Below, one piece after another: positions 1 through 8,171 of a stretch of DNA of 64,000 bases. The first letter of the stretch is position 1, and each line of letters begins with the position of its first letter. Position numbers and translations under genes: made by a program. Origin of the DNA: an uncultured Nocardioides sp. (lineage in GTDB: Bacteria; Actinomycetota; Actinomycetes; Propionibacteriales; Nocardioidaceae). Below the pieces are notes generated by a model. That model saw only the letters and a list, made by a program, of their open reading frames with translations, did no database searches and had not been told where the DNA came from. The stretch covers positions 124,001 through 188,000 of the forward strand of contig NZ_CANKYS010000008.1 in NCBI RefSeq assembly GCF_947488025.1, in the 5' to 3' direction.

Positions 1-775
1 TCGCTCGTACGGCGGCCTCGGGGTCGCCGTCCTTGACCAGTGCCTCGCCGACCAGCACCACGCCTGCTCCCTCGGAGACGAAGCGCTCGACGTCGGCGAC
101 GCCGGTGATGCCGCTCTCGGCGACGAGGACCGCGTCGCCCTGCATCTGGGGGGCGAGGCGTCCGAACACGTCGGGGTCGACCTCGAGGGTCTTGAGGTTG
201 CGGCTGTTGACGCCGATCAGCCCCGCCCTGAGCGCCAGCGCCCGCTCGGCCTCGGCCTCGTCGTGCACCTCGACCAGGACGGTGAGGCCGAGCCCGGCTG
301 CCTCGTCGTGGAGGCGGCGCAGGGTGTCGTCGTCGAGCGCGGCCACGATGAGCAGCGCGAGGTCGGCACCGGCGGCGCGGGCCTCCACGAGCTGGTACTG
401 CTCGACGATGAAGTCCTTGCGGAGGATCGGGGTCTCGACGGCGGCCCGCACGGTGCGCAGGTCGGCCAGGCTGCCGCCGAAGCGGCGCTCCTCGGTCAGC
501 ACCGAGATGGCCGCGGCACCGCCGCGGGCGTAGGCCTGCGCGAGCGACGCCGGGTCGGGGATCTCGGCGAGCGCACCCTTGCTCGGGCTGCGGCGCTTGA
601 CCTCCGCGATCACGCTGGCCCCGGCAGCACGGAAGTGCGGCATCGGGTCGCGCGGGGTCGGGGCGTCGGCGAGGCGGGCGCGCAGCTCGCCGAGCGGGAG
701 CGCGGCCTCGCGGCGGGCGAGGTCGTCGCGTGCGCCCGCGACGATGTCGTCGAGCACGGAACCGGTCGCTGGCAT
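1..775 (-). CDS. trpC: Indole-3-glycerol phosphate synthase (3' end outside window)
   Basis: TIM-barrel enzyme of tryptophan synthesis that closes CdRP to indole-3-glycerol phosphate with loss of CO2 and water. The ATG at 775 opens [12 protein letters not shown]. The phosphate and substrate motifs are visible in order: [12 protein letters not shown] near residues 56-67, [37 protein letters not shown] and VAESGIT. About 258 codons are present and the stop lies beyond base 1, so the gene is cut only by the window edge. It follows the HGxxPAAW gene and the Trp-associated membrane protein on the same strand, the usual actinobacterial trp order. Confidence 0.95.
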   Translation of the reverse strand, partial: MPATGSVLDDIVAGARDDLARREAALPLGELRARLADAPTPRDPMPHFRAAGASVIAEVKRRSPSKGALAEIPDPASLAQAYARGGAAAISVLTEERRFGGSLADLRTVRAAVETPILRKDFIVEQYQLVEARAAGADLALLIVAALDDDTLRRLHDEAAGLGLTVLVEVHDEAEAERALALRAGLIGVNSRNLKTLEVDPDVFGRLAPQMQGDAVLVAESGITGVADVERFVSEGAGVVLVGEALVKDGDPEAAVRA

Positions 776-855
776 GGCCTCAGCCTCTCACCCGGGCCCA
801 GCCCGCCCGGGGCCGGTGCCCAGTGGACGGACCCGGACTGTGACCGGCGTGACGC

Positions 856-1056
856 TCAGTGGTCGGAGGAGTTGAAGCCGAGCCTGGACAGCACCAGGAA
901 CAGCGGGAACGCGATCACCGCGATGATGATGCCGATCCAGAGCAGGGTCATCTGGGTCGGGACCTGCAGCAGCGCGACGCTGCCCACGACGAAGCCGAGC
1001 ATCGCGATCCCCACAGCAGTCCATGCAGCGGGGGTGTTGCCGTGGCCAGCAGCCAT
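856..1056 (-). CDS. HGxxPAAW family small membrane protein
   Basis: A 66-residue protein starting MAAGHGNTPAAWTAV, which contains the HGxxPAAW signature that names this actinobacterial family. Two hydrophobic segments follow (about residues 14-33 and 38-57), so it is probably an inner-membrane protein. The start is fixed by a clear ribosome site (AAGGAG) seven bases before the ATG. The family is typically found next to trpC, as here. Its function is unknown to me. Confidence 0.88.
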   Translation of the reverse strand: MAAGHGNTPAAWTAVGIAMLGFVVGSVALLQVPTQMTLLWIGIIIAVIAFPLFLVLSRLGFNSSDH

Positions 1057-1108
1057 CGTGGGTGCTCCTTCGTCGGTCGGTGCGGGGTCGAGCAGGTGCG
1101 CACGAAGT

Positions 1109-1729
1109 CTAGGCGGTCGGGTCCCGGCCGTCGTCGAGGGCCTTCCAGATGTCGATGTTGTCGGTGGGCCGGTCGCTCGGCGCCTGCGTCGCGTCGGCGT
1201 CACCGGCGGCTCGGCCTCCCGTGGGAGCGTCGTACCTCGTCCCCATCTCCGGCCAGGTCCGGACCAGGCGGAGTGCCAGCACCGTCGAGGCGAGCACGAG
1301 GAGCGCCGCCACGCACGCGAGCCAGTACCAGCCGGTGAGCGAGGTGTCGTCGAGCGTCATCCCCGTCCGGCGGCGAACCTGCTCGACGAGGTGGTCCGGC
1401 AGGCTGAACGGCGCCCACGCGACGGTCGCGACGTAGCCGAGAGCGGCCAGCACGGCCAGGCCGGCGATCGCCCGGCGGAACCGCCCCCGCGTGACGAGGA
1501 GGACGCCCCAGCAGGCCAGCACGACGAACGCGAGAGCCGTGCCGAGCGGCGAGGAGGCGATCTCTCCCCAGGACGTGGACGCCATGCCGGGGGCGGAGTC
1601 GGCGCCCGTGCCGTCGACCCAGGGCTTGCTCGCGGTCCACGCAGCCAGGGCGGCGGACCCGACACCGAGGAGGACGACGGGGCCGAAGGTGCGCCGCGTC
1701 GCCGGGCGGGACTCCCCCGGCTCAGCCAT
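1109..1729 (-). CDS. Trp biosynthesis-associated membrane protein
   Basis: A 206-residue protein with four predicted membrane segments ([69 protein letters not shown]) and a hydrophilic C-terminus. The family (TIGR02234-like) is known only by its constant position in actinobacterial trp operons and its molecular role is not established. I chose ATG 1729, which overlaps the hisI stop by 8 bases. An in-frame ATG further upstream would lie inside hisI. Confidence 0.82.
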   Translation of the reverse strand: MAEPGESRPATRRTFGPVVLLGVGSAALAAWTASKPWVDGTGADSAPGMASTSWGEIASSPLGTALAFVVLACWGVLLVTRGRFRRAIAGLAVLAALGYVATVAWAPFSLPDHLVEQVRRRTGMTLDDTSLTGWYWLACVAALLVLASTVLALRLVRTWPEMGTRYDAPTGGRAAGDADATQAPSDRPTDNIDIWKALDDGRDPTA

Positions 1730-2084
1730 CGACCCGGTGCACCAGGTCGGCGTCGAAGCAGGTGTGGTCACCGGTGTGGCAGGCGGCGCCCACCTGGTCG
1801 ACGACGAAGAGGAGCGTGTCGCCGTCGCAGTCGAGGCGGACCTCCTTGACCCACTGGACGTGGCCCGAGGTGTCGCCCTTGACCCAGTACTCGCGCCGTG
1901 AGCGCGACCAGTAGGTCGCCCGCCCGGTGTCGATGGTGCGGCGCAGCGCCTCGTCGTCGACCCAGGCGAGCATCAGCACCTCGCCGGAGCCCTGCTGCTG
2001 CACGACGACGGGAACGAGGCCCTCGGCGGTGTGGCGCAGCCGAGCAGCGATCGCCGGGTCGAGGGTGGTGTCAGGTGTGCTCAC
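1722..2084 (-). CDS. hisI: Phosphoribosyl-AMP cyclohydrolase
   Basis: Third step of histidine synthesis: zinc-dependent opening of the purine ring of phosphoribosyl-AMP. At 120 residues it has the normal length for the monofunctional enzyme. It shows the core [17 protein letters not shown] (58-74), the metal motif DCDGD (85-89) and the zinc cysteines C86, C102 and C109 in [10 protein letters not shown]. The ATG overlaps the stop of the upstream aminotransferase by four bases (ATGA), so the two genes are probably translationally coupled. Confidence 0.95.
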   Translation of the reverse strand: MSTPDTTLDPAIAARLRHTAEGLVPVVVQQQGSGEVLMLAWVDDEALRRTIDTGRATYWSRSRREYWVKGDTSGHVQWVKEVRLDCDGDTLLFVVDQVGAACHTGDHTCFDADLVHRVDG

Positions 2085-2908
2085 GGCTCCATGGTCTCAG
2101 CCTCGCGGGCGGCCCACGTCGCCGCGCACTGCTTCGTGACCGGGCCGGGCGCGGGGAGGTCGCGGTCGTCCCAGCGGGTGATGGCCTGGACGTCGCGGGT
2201 CGTGGAGACGAGGAAGGCCTCGCTCGCGTTCGCATGCACGTCGGCCAGCGGTTCGTCGACCTCCCGGGCACCGCACCACTCCAGCACCAGCTCACGCGTG
2301 ATGCCGGCCAGGCATCCAGACGCCAGGCTCGGGGTGCGCAGCTCCCCGTCCACGACGTAGAACACGTTGGACCCCGTGCCCTCGCACAGGTTGCCCGCGG
2401 TGTTGGCGAAGACCGCCTCGGTCCCACCGTGCCGGTGGGCGTGTGCCAGGGCGATGACGTTCTCGGCGTACGACGTCGTCTTGAGCCCCGCGGTCGCGCC
2501 GTTCTCGTTGCGGGTCCACGGGACCGTCACGACGCTGGTCTCGGCGGGCGCGTGGTCGATCGCGCTGTAGGCGACGACCAGCGTCGCCGGTCCCCCACCA
2601 CGTCCGGACCCCATGGGGTGTGGCCCGGCGGTCCAGGTGATGCGGAGCCGGCCGATCGGGTCGTCCTGCGCGCCGTCGAGCACGGCCGCGACCCCGCGGC
2701 GTACGTCGTCGAGGTCGGGGGCGGGCAGCCCCAGACCCGCTGCGCTCCGCTCCAACCGGGCGAGGTGACGGGTCAGCGCGAACGGCACGCCGTCCAGCGT
2801 CTTGACCGCCTCGAAGACGCCGTCCCCGACGGTGAACCCGTGGTCGGTGACCGCGATCGCCCCCTGGGTCGGGTCGGCCAACAGGTCACCGTCGATCCAC
2901 GCGCGCAT
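2081..2908 (-). CDS. Class IV aminotransferase (aminodeoxychorismate lyase / BCAT-like)
   Basis: PLP enzyme of fold type IV, 275 residues. The catalytic region is [16 protein letters not shown], followed by [25 protein letters not shown], the usual pattern of branched-chain aminotransferases and 4-amino-4-deoxychorismate lyases. The N-terminal part [27 protein letters not shown] is also typical. The length and context next to hisI do not decide between PabC and an amino-acid aminotransferase. It is the first gene of the minus-strand set, with a 130-base gap back to the tRNA genes. Confidence 0.85.
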   Translation of the reverse strand: MRAWIDGDLLADPTQGAIAVTDHGFTVGDGVFEAVKTLDGVPFALTRHLARLERSAAGLGLPAPDLDDVRRGVAAVLDGAQDDPIGRLRITWTAGPHPMGSGRGGGPATLVVAYSAIDHAPAETSVVTVPWTRNENGATAGLKTTSYAENVIALAHAHRHGGTEAVFANTAGNLCEGTGSNVFYVVDGELRTPSLASGCLAGITRELVLEWCGAREVDEPLADVHANASEAFLVSTTRDVQAITRWDDRDLPAPGPVTKQCAATWAAREAETMEP

Positions 2909-2975
2909 GGCGTCACTCTAGGGGTCGGGGCGATCCCGCTGGGACGCGTGTGACACACGGAGGAGGGGGGCGATT

Positions 2976-3004
2976 TTGGTGCCTCGTCGGGCATGTACTA
3001 CTGT
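2976..3004 (+). promoter_or_regulatory. Possible promoter of the tRNA cluster
   Basis: TTGGTG at 2976-2981 and TACTGT at 2999-3004 are spaced by 17 bases, a reasonable sigma-70-type match in this GC-rich background. Transcription would begin about 35 bases before tRNA-Gly. Judged by eye only. Confidence 0.35.
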
Positions 3005-3045
3005 TCCACTCGCACTCAGGGCCGGTGAAACGGCGCAGGATGCAG

Positions 3046-3118
3046 GCGGACATAGCTCAGTTGGTAGAGCGCAACCTTGCCAAGGTTGAGGTCGCGAGTT
3101 CGAGTCTCGTTGTCCGCT
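3046..3118 (+). tRNA. tRNA-Gly (anticodon GCC)
   Basis: A 73-base cloverleaf. The acceptor arm GCGGACA pairs with TGTCCGC at 3111-3117, with T as discriminator. The D-loop contains AGCTCAGTTGGTAGAGC, the anticodon loop is CTTGCCAAG and the T-arm contains GTTCGAGTC. CCA is not encoded. It is the first of three tRNA genes on the plus strand. Confidence 0.96.
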
Positions 3119-3153
3119 CGGAAGGTCTCCCCCGTTCATTTCGGAACCTCCAC

Positions 3154-3224
3154 GGTGGGTTGGCCGAGAGGCGAGGCAACGGACTGCAAATCCGTCTACA
3201 CGGGTTCAAATCCCGTACCCACCT
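3154..3224 (+). tRNA. tRNA-Cys (anticodon GCA)
   Basis: A 71-base cloverleaf. GGTGGGT pairs with ACCCACC, the anticodon loop is ACTGCAAAT and the T-arm contains GGTTCAAATCC. It lies 35 bases after tRNA-Gly and 35 before tRNA-Val. Confidence 0.96.
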
Positions 3225-3259
3225 CCGCCAGAGATCGACACCGACACAACTCAAGACAT

Positions 3260-3334
3260 GGGCGATTGGCGCAGCGGTAGCGCGCTTCCTTGACACGGAA
3301 GAGGTCACTGGTTCAAACCCAGTATCGCCCACCA
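3260..3334 (+). tRNA. tRNA-Val (anticodon GAC)
   Basis: GGGCGAT pairs with ATCGCCC at 3324-3330, the anticodon loop is TTGACAC and the T-arm contains GGTTCAAACC. Unlike the other two genes of the cluster, the terminal CCA (3332-3334) is encoded. Confidence 0.96.
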
Positions 3335-3335
3335 C

Positions 3336-3378
3336 AAACCGGCAGGTCAGAGGCTCAGCTCCTCGACCTGCCGGTTTT
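3336..3378 (+). terminator. Rho-independent-like terminator of the tRNA cluster
   Basis: AAACCGGCAGGTC at 3336-3348 pairs with GACCTGCCGGTTT, followed by a fourth T (3365-3378). The 13-base stem and short T-tract lie directly behind the tRNA-Val CCA. Confidence 0.85.
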
Positions 3379-3475
3379 CTCGTACCCCGACATGCGGGGC
3401 TGGACTCCGGCTTGCAGCCGGACGGGCGTCGCCCTAGCGTGCCGAAGACCAGTGCCCGTCCGGGACAGGAGTCGC

Positions 3476-4693
3476 ATGCCGTCGGTTGCCGTGTCACTGT
3501 TCTGGATCTCGGTCGTCGCCGTCGCGGCTCCCATCATCGCTGGCCTGGTGCCGCGACGGCTGGTCCCGGAGGTCGTCTTCCTGCTCGCACTGGGGATGCT
3601 GATCGGACCGTTCGGGCTCGAGCTGGCCGTCGAGGGTGCGCCCATCGAGCTGCTGAGCGACCTCGGACTGGGCATGCTGTTCCTCCTCGCCGGGTTCGAG
3701 ATCGACCCGGCGGAGCTGGCCGGACGGGCCGGGCGACGGGCCGGCCTGACCTGGCTGGCGTGCCTGGGCGTCGCCTTCGCCCTCACAGCGTGGCTGGCTG
3801 GAGTGGGGGTGGTCCAGGAGGAGGTGGCCCTGGCCATCGCCCTGACGTCGACCGCCTTGGGCACCCTGTTGCCGATCCTCAAGGACTCCGGCATGACCAC
3901 CGGCCGGGTGGGCGCATCGGTGCTGCGCCACGGTGCGTACGGCGAGCTCGGGCCGGTCGTGGCCATGGCCCTGCTGCTCGGCACCCGGGGCGCGGAGGAG
4001 TCGTTCCTGGTCCTGCTGGTCTTCGCGGTGGTGGCGCTCCTGCTGACGATCCCGTCGCGGCGCCTGCGTGGTGGCAGCTCGTGGTTGCTCGTGCACATCC
4101 GCCGCGGGGCGGAGTCGACCAGCCAGACGCCCGTGCGGTTGACCATCCTGCTCCTCGTCACCCTGAGCGTGGTGGCGAACGAGCTCGACCTGGACATCGT
4201 GCTCGCCGCGTTCGCGGCCGGCTTCATCCTCCGGTTGACGCTCCCCGACGGCGACGAGAGCTTCGAGGCTCGGCTCGAGGGCATCGCCTTCGGGCTGCTG
4301 GTCCCGGTGTTCTTCGTGACCTCGGGCATGGCCATCGACCCGCGCGCCATCGGGCGCGAGCCGGCGGCCTTCGCAGCGGTGCTCGTGCTGATCCTTTCCG
4401 CCCGCGCACTGCCGGTCTTCATCGCCAGCCGGTCCCTCGGCCCGCGCGCGGACCGCCTCGGCGCCCGCGACAGCGCCGCTACCGCGCTCTTCGCCGCCAC
4501 CGGGCTGCCCATCATCGTCGCGGTCACGTCGGTCTCGGTGGACGCGGGTCAGATGTCGACCGAGACCGCCTCGGTGCTCGTGGGCGCCGGCGCCACCACC
4601 GTCCTCGTCCTGCCCATGCTCGCCATGGTCCTGCTGGGCAGCACGCAGGGTCGCGACCGGGCCTCGCCCGGAGTAGACACCCCGACGGACTAG
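3476..4693 (+). CDS. Cation:proton antiporter (CPA2 family)
   Basis: A 405-residue integral membrane protein with about 11-12 hydrophobic segments, opening MPSVAVSLFWISVVAVAAPIIAGLV. Family features include PEVVFLLALGMLIGPFGLELA, DLGLGMLFLLAGFEIDP (the second typical of the Na+/H+ exchanger domain) and GLLVPVFFVTSGMAIDP. There is no C-terminal TrkA domain, so it resembles the short KefB/NapA-like transporters. The ion is not readable from the sequence. The start is fixed by ACAGGAG eight bases upstream. An upstream in-frame ATG would lie in the tRNA-Val gene and is rejected. Its stop overlaps the end of the convergent gene by four bases. Confidence 0.88.
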   Translation: MPSVAVSLFWISVVAVAAPIIAGLVPRRLVPEVVFLLALGMLIGPFGLELAVEGAPIELLSDLGLGMLFLLAGFEIDPAELAGRAGRRAGLTWLACLGVAFALTAWLAGVGVVQEEVALAIALTSTALGTLLPILKDSGMTTGRVGASVLRHGAYGELGPVVAMALLLGTRGAEESFLVLLVFAVVALLLTIPSRRLRGGSSWLLVHIRRGAESTSQTPVRLTILLLVTLSVVANELDLDIVLAAFAAGFILRLTLPDGDESFEARLEGIAFGLLVPVFFVTSGMAIDPRAIGREPAAFAAVLVLILSARALPVFIASRSLGPRADRLGARDSAATALFAATGLPIIVAVTSVSVDAGQMSTETASVLVGAGATTVLVLPMLAMVLLGSTQGRDRASPGVDTPTD

Positions 4694-5073
4694 CGAGCGT
4701 CGCCCGGAGCGCCCCCGGTCCGCGCGTCACGAGCCTCCGCCAGGTCGGCAAGGAGGGAGTCGACCACGACGAGGCCACCTCCGAGCACGATCGCAGCGAC
4801 CGGCACCGGCAGCCTCGTCTTCCGCAGCGCCGTCATCGCCGCCAGCATCACGGTCGACCACGTCGCGACCGAGGTGGCGAAGGGCACGGTTGTGCGCTTC
4901 CAGGGCTCTTCCGCGTCAGGGACGACGGTGAAGCCCTGGAGGCCGGGCCTGCCCAGGAACCAGCCGCCCGCAAAACCGGCGAGGAGGATGGGCGAGCGCT
5001 TGGAGGCGTCAGGTGCGAGGCACGCGAGCGCCACCCCGGTCCCGCGGACCACAGCTCCCGCTCGCACCTTCAT
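4690..5073 (-). CDS. Hypothetical membrane protein
   Basis: A 127-residue protein that I do not recognise. Two or three hydrophobic segments are visible (RSPILLAGFAGGWFLG, ATSVATWSTVMLAAMTAL, VPVAAIVLGGGLVVVDSLLADLA). I chose ATG 5073 because GAGAGG lies eight bases upstream. The GTG at 5082 would place that site too close. It is tail-to-tail with the antiporter and may be read together with the small gene upstream. Confidence 0.6.
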   Translation of the reverse strand: MKVRAGAVVRGTGVALACLAPDASKRSPILLAGFAGGWFLGRPGLQGFTVVPDAEEPWKRTTVPFATSVATWSTVMLAAMTALRKTRLPVPVAAIVLGGGLVVVDSLLADLAEARDARTGGAPGDAR

Positions 5074-5121
5074 CCGCTGCACCTCTCGTCCGATCGTCTC
5101 GCGCCACCGTGACGGCAGCGC

Positions 5122-5337
5122 CTACCCGCTGTTCCGCGCCGGTGGCGCGGGCCACGGGTCCTGGTCCGTCGCCGCCTGCACGGCCCAGGCGATGCCTCGC
5201 CACACGGCCACGGCCGCCAGCAAGGCCGCGCCGATGGTCGCCAGGACGACCACCTCGTCCTGCGAACGCCCGGTGCCGTCACTGACGACGCCGACGACCC
5301 GTCTGACGGCGCTGTGCGGAGTGCCGATCCCTGTCAT
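5122..5337 (-). CDS. Small hypothetical membrane protein
   Basis: A 71-residue protein (MTGIGTPHSAVRRVVG) with one clear membrane segment, EVVVLATIGAALLAAVAVWRG, and a short acidic/proline tail. ATG 5337 has a good GGGAGAGG site upstream, which is why I prefer it to the longer reading frame from 5361. No family is recognised. Confidence 0.6.
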   Translation of the reverse strand: MTGIGTPHSAVRRVVGVVSDGTGRSQDEVVVLATIGAALLAAVAVWRGIAWAVQAATDQDPWPAPPARNSG

Positions 5338-5442
5338 GGTCCGCCTCTCCCTGGCGCGCACGCTGCACGGGAACCACGCGCGAGGTCGACCGTGATGTCG
5401 ACGGTGGTCCGCCCACCACGATGCGCGCCTTCCCGCTGCCCC

Positions 5443-5467
5443 GCCCTCACCCTCCGGGGGTGAGGGC
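5443..5467 (-). terminator. Hairpin terminator of the CHAP-domain gene
   Basis: A perfect 10-base stem, GCCCTCACCC / GGGTGAGGGC, with the 5-base loop TCCGG, placed nine bases past the stop of the minus-strand CHAP gene. There is no T-tract, as is common for actinobacterial terminators. Confidence 0.7.
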
Positions 5468-5475
5468 GACCATCG

Positions 5476-7224
5476 TCACGACTTCGTGCGAGGCACCGTG
5501 ACCGTCGTACGCGCGACAGCCGCCTGCACGACGTCGGTGCCGGCGTAGCGCACGACCACGGGCCTGTTCCCGGGCTTGACGTCGCGCACGACGAGGCGCA
5601 CCCTCCCGTCGACGAGCGCACCCTCCATCGTCCGTCGTCCGACGGCGACGGTGATCGCGCCCGCGGGCTTGGGCGCGCCCAGGGCCTTGACGCGGATGTC
5701 GACGGCCACCCTTCCCCGCTTGGCCTCGGTGCGCACCCGCACCTTCGGCGTGGTCGTGACGGGGGACGCCACGGTCAGCGTCTCCGTGGTGGCGCGGAAG
5801 TTCCGCCGGTCGTGCGTGACCTCGACGGTCAGGCCGCGACCGACGTCCCCGCGACGGACGGTGTAGGCCCGGTGGGTGGCCTTGGCGATGCGTCGACCGT
5901 CCCGGAGCCACTGGTAGGTGGTCGACGCATTGCTGGGACGGAGCCGGCCTGGCTTCACGACGATGCGGCTCCCCACCTGCGGCGCACCCTTGACCCGGGA
6001 CGGGCTGCGGAGTGCGACAGCCTTGGCGAGGACGGGCGCGGTCGCCGACGCGGTCGACCTCGACTTCTTGTAGCCCTTGGCGCTCGCGATGACGCGGGCG
6101 CTGATCTGCTTGCCGATCTGGTCACGGGTGAGGGTCAGCGTCGCACCGGTGGCACCGTCGAGGGCGTTCCCGTCGGCGTACCACTGCGTCTTCGCCTTGG
6201 TGGGTTGCGGCGCCCACGACGGCGGGGTGAGCGTGAGGGTCGTGCCGACCTCCGGAGCACCCTGGATGGTCGGCGCCTGGGTGGGCTGGAAGGTGCCCGG
6301 GGCGACGGGCGCGGTTGCGGGGGCCGCGGCGCCCGGGGTGTACCCGTCCAGCTGCGCGGTCACCTGGGCGGTCAGGGTCTTGCCCTTGACGTCGGGCGTG
6401 GGCACGTAGCCGGCCGTGGTGGCGCCCGGGATGGCGGCCCCGTCGGCGAGCCACTGGACGGTGACGCTCGTCGGCGCGGGGGTCCACCCGCCGACCGCCA
6501 CCTCGAGCGGTGCGCCGACCATCGGCGTACCGGCGATGGTCGGGGGTGACGTGGGCTGGACCACGCGGTCGTTGAAGTGGATGAACCCGCTCGGCCAGCC
6601 GCCGCCGGACTTGGTGATGCGGCGCCAGTAGAAGTCGCCGCCCCAGTAGTCCTCGGAGACGATGATCTCGGTGTCGGAGATGACCTGCTCGACGTAGGCG
6701 ACGTGGCCCGCCGAACCGGCCGGCGTCACGTGGGGCTTGTACCAGGCGACCGAGCCCACCGTCGGGACCTGGTCGGTGATGCCTGCCATCGCCACGCCCC
6801 AGTTGGACGCGTTGCCGCTGCCGGTCCACGGACGGACGTTGGGCATGCCGGACTGGATCAGGCGGTACGCCACGTAGTTGGTGCAGTTGTGCCCGGCGTA
6901 CATCCGCCAGTACATCGTCGAGGAGACCTGCCGGTAGCCGGCGTTCCCGTACCCGGCGGCCTCGCAGCCCTGGTAGCCGGAGCACAGGTACGTCGAGGAC
7001 GCGAGGCTGATCCGACCGGCCGTGGTCGGCATGACCAACAGGAGCAGCGCGAGCACTCCGGCGAACAGCTGTGCGGTGCGGACGGCTCGATGCACGACGT
7101 CCCGGAGGGCCGACGTGGGCGCGGGAGGCCGCTGTGACGAGTGAGGCTCTTGTGACTGTTGGTGCACAAGGAGCGATCGTATGAGCCAGAAGTCAAGCGC
7201 GCCACGCCGATGAGTGAAGATCAA
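5476..7224 (-). CDS. Secreted CHAP-domain protein with Ig-like repeats
   Basis: Probable cell-wall hydrolase or surface antigen of 582 residues as drawn. A hydrophobic stretch AQLFAGVLALLLLVMPTTAG (51-70) looks like a late signal peptide. A CHAP cysteine amidase/peptidase domain follows, with C114 in GHNCTNYVAYRL and H174 in SAGHVAYVE. The remaining roughly 370 residues are three or four repeats of an Ig-like type (PTIAGTPMVGAPLEV, PTIQGAPEVGTTLTL, SRVKGAPQVGSRIVV), each ending in a YQW/VQW-LADG segment. The start is uncertain: the TTG at 7224 is drawn, and the GTG at 7167 would give a more normal signal peptide distance. The repeats suggest anchoring or polysaccharide binding. Confidence 0.82.
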   Translation of the reverse strand: MIFTHRRGALDFWLIRSLLVHQQSQEPHSSQRPPAPTSALRDVVHRAVRTAQLFAGVLALLLLVMPTTAGRISLASSTYLCSGYQGCEAAGYGNAGYRQVSSTMYWRMYAGHNCTNYVAYRLIQSGMPNVRPWTGSGNASNWGVAMAGITDQVPTVGSVAWYKPHVTPAGSAGHVAYVEQVISDTEIIVSEDYWGGDFYWRRITKSGGGWPSGFIHFNDRVVQPTSPPTIAGTPMVGAPLEVAVGGWTPAPTSVTVQWLADGAAIPGATTAGYVPTPDVKGKTLTAQVTAQLDGYTPGAAAPATAPVAPGTFQPTQAPTIQGAPEVGTTLTLTPPSWAPQPTKAKTQWYADGNALDGATGATLTLTRDQIGKQISARVIASAKGYKKSRSTASATAPVLAKAVALRSPSRVKGAPQVGSRIVVKPGRLRPSNASTTYQWLRDGRRIAKATHRAYTVRRGDVGRGLTVEVTHDRRNFRATTETLTVASPVTTTPKVRVRTEAKRGRVAVDIRVKALGAPKPAGAITVAVGRRTMEGALVDGRVRLVVRDVKPGNRPVVVRYAGTDVVQAAVARTTVTVPRTKS

Positions 7225-7535
7225 CCATGTAATTCTCTCACCGCGGTGGCAGCGGCCCCTTCGTCCGGTGACGTGCAGGCATCATCCCGCCCCAGGGGTG
7301 AGCCGATGTATCAAGCAGGCCCTGACGAGCACCTCCCGGGCAGATCGAGTTGCGTGGGGCTCTCGGTCGAGGCCCTGCCGGCCCGCGCTGTGACGTACGG
7401 CCGGCAGGGCCGCTCGGGGTCGAGCCGACGGCAGCGAGCGGACTTGTTGGCCTCTTCTGACTCTTCGAGGCCGTTGCAACGGCCTCCAGGAGTCGGACTC
7501 CCCGCTCGAGCGGGGAGTCTGCGCCAGGGGCCCGG
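7225..7535. other. 311-base intergenic region with three palindromes
   Basis: No credible gene is seen. It holds three inverted repeats: 13-base arms at 7371-7383 and 7399-7411 around a 15-base loop; a perfect 20-base palindrome at 7467-7486; and a perfect 24-base palindrome at 7496-7519 centred on CTCGAG. All lie within 150 bases past the stop of the minus-strand sulfotransferase gene. Confidence 0.75.
7496..7519 (-). terminator. Perfect 24-base palindrome, likely terminator
   Basis: Two 12-base arms (GACTCCCCGCTC and its complement) with no spacer, 17 bases past the stop of the sulfotransferase gene. Position and GC-rich arms fit a transcription terminator. Perfect symmetry would also allow binding by a dimeric protein. 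Confidence 0.5.
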
Positions 7536-8159
7536 CTAGAACTCGTAGCCGAACTCCCGGATGGTCCGCGCGAAGCGCTGCGCCACGATGTCGGCGTCGC
7601 CGGGACCGTAGAGCTCGCGGTAGTGCGGCCCGCTCCCCTGCTTGGCGTGCGGCAGGTCGAGGGCGATGCCGAGACGGGCGGAGACGTCCACGACCGCGGC
7701 CGGCAGCTCCTCGTAGCGGTAGACCCGGTCCACGACCACCTGGCCGTCGAGGCGGTAGAGCCGCTCGTTGAGGGCCAGGCGCTCCATGCGCCTGGGAGTG
7801 CGGACGAACTCGGCGAAGGACTTGGTGAAGGTCGGCTTGCGCGCGCTGTAGCGGTAGGACGAGGCCACCACGTCGAACGGGTTCCGCTCCACCGCGAAGG
7901 TGAAGTAGGCGTCCCAGGTCTCGCGGCCGATGACCTCGATGACGCGGCGCGCCCCCATGTGGGCGTACGAGCTGGGGTCGGTGTCGTCGTTCTGGGGCCC
8001 GACTCCCCCGGCGGCGGCGCGCAGCTCCTCGTCCTCGGGGCTGATCCGGGTGACGATGTCGGTCGGCCCGCAGTGGCGCGAGAGCGCGATCTCGAGGCTG
8101 GTGCCGGCGGTCTTGCGGGTCTTGACGAAGACGAAGCGGTGACGGTGCGAGGCGATCAC
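7536..8159 (-). CDS. Sulfotransferase family protein
   Basis: A 207-residue PAPS-type sulfotransferase. The 5'-phosphosulfate loop is FVFVKTRKTAGTSLEIALSRH near residues 9-29, and the 3'-phosphate region is FAVERNPFDVVASSYRYS. Downstream, RVYRYEELPAAVVDVSARLGI is the usual last helix region. It is short and lacks a signal peptide, as in cytoplasmic actinobacterial members. The acceptor (sugar, lipid or glycopeptide) cannot be inferred. It stands 12 bases from the potassium-channel gene, probably in one transcript. Confidence 0.82.
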   Translation of the reverse strand: MIASHRHRFVFVKTRKTAGTSLEIALSRHCGPTDIVTRISPEDEELRAAAGGVGPQNDDTDPSSYAHMGARRVIEVIGRETWDAYFTFAVERNPFDVVASSYRYSARKPTFTKSFAEFVRTPRRMERLALNERLYRLDGQVVVDRVYRYEELPAAVVDVSARLGIALDLPHAKQGSGPHYRELYGPGDADIVAQRFARTIREFGYEF

Positions 8160-8171
8160 GACGGCTGGCTC

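Noticed and set aside
3046-3334. Integration site (att) of a mobile element in the tRNA cluster
   Set aside because: All three tRNA genes are intact, no duplicated tRNA 3' end and no integrase gene are found nearby.
2950-5112. Long plus-strand reading frame across the tRNA genes and the antiporter gene
   Set aside because: It runs through three tRNA genes, has no family pattern and is a shadow caused by high GC.
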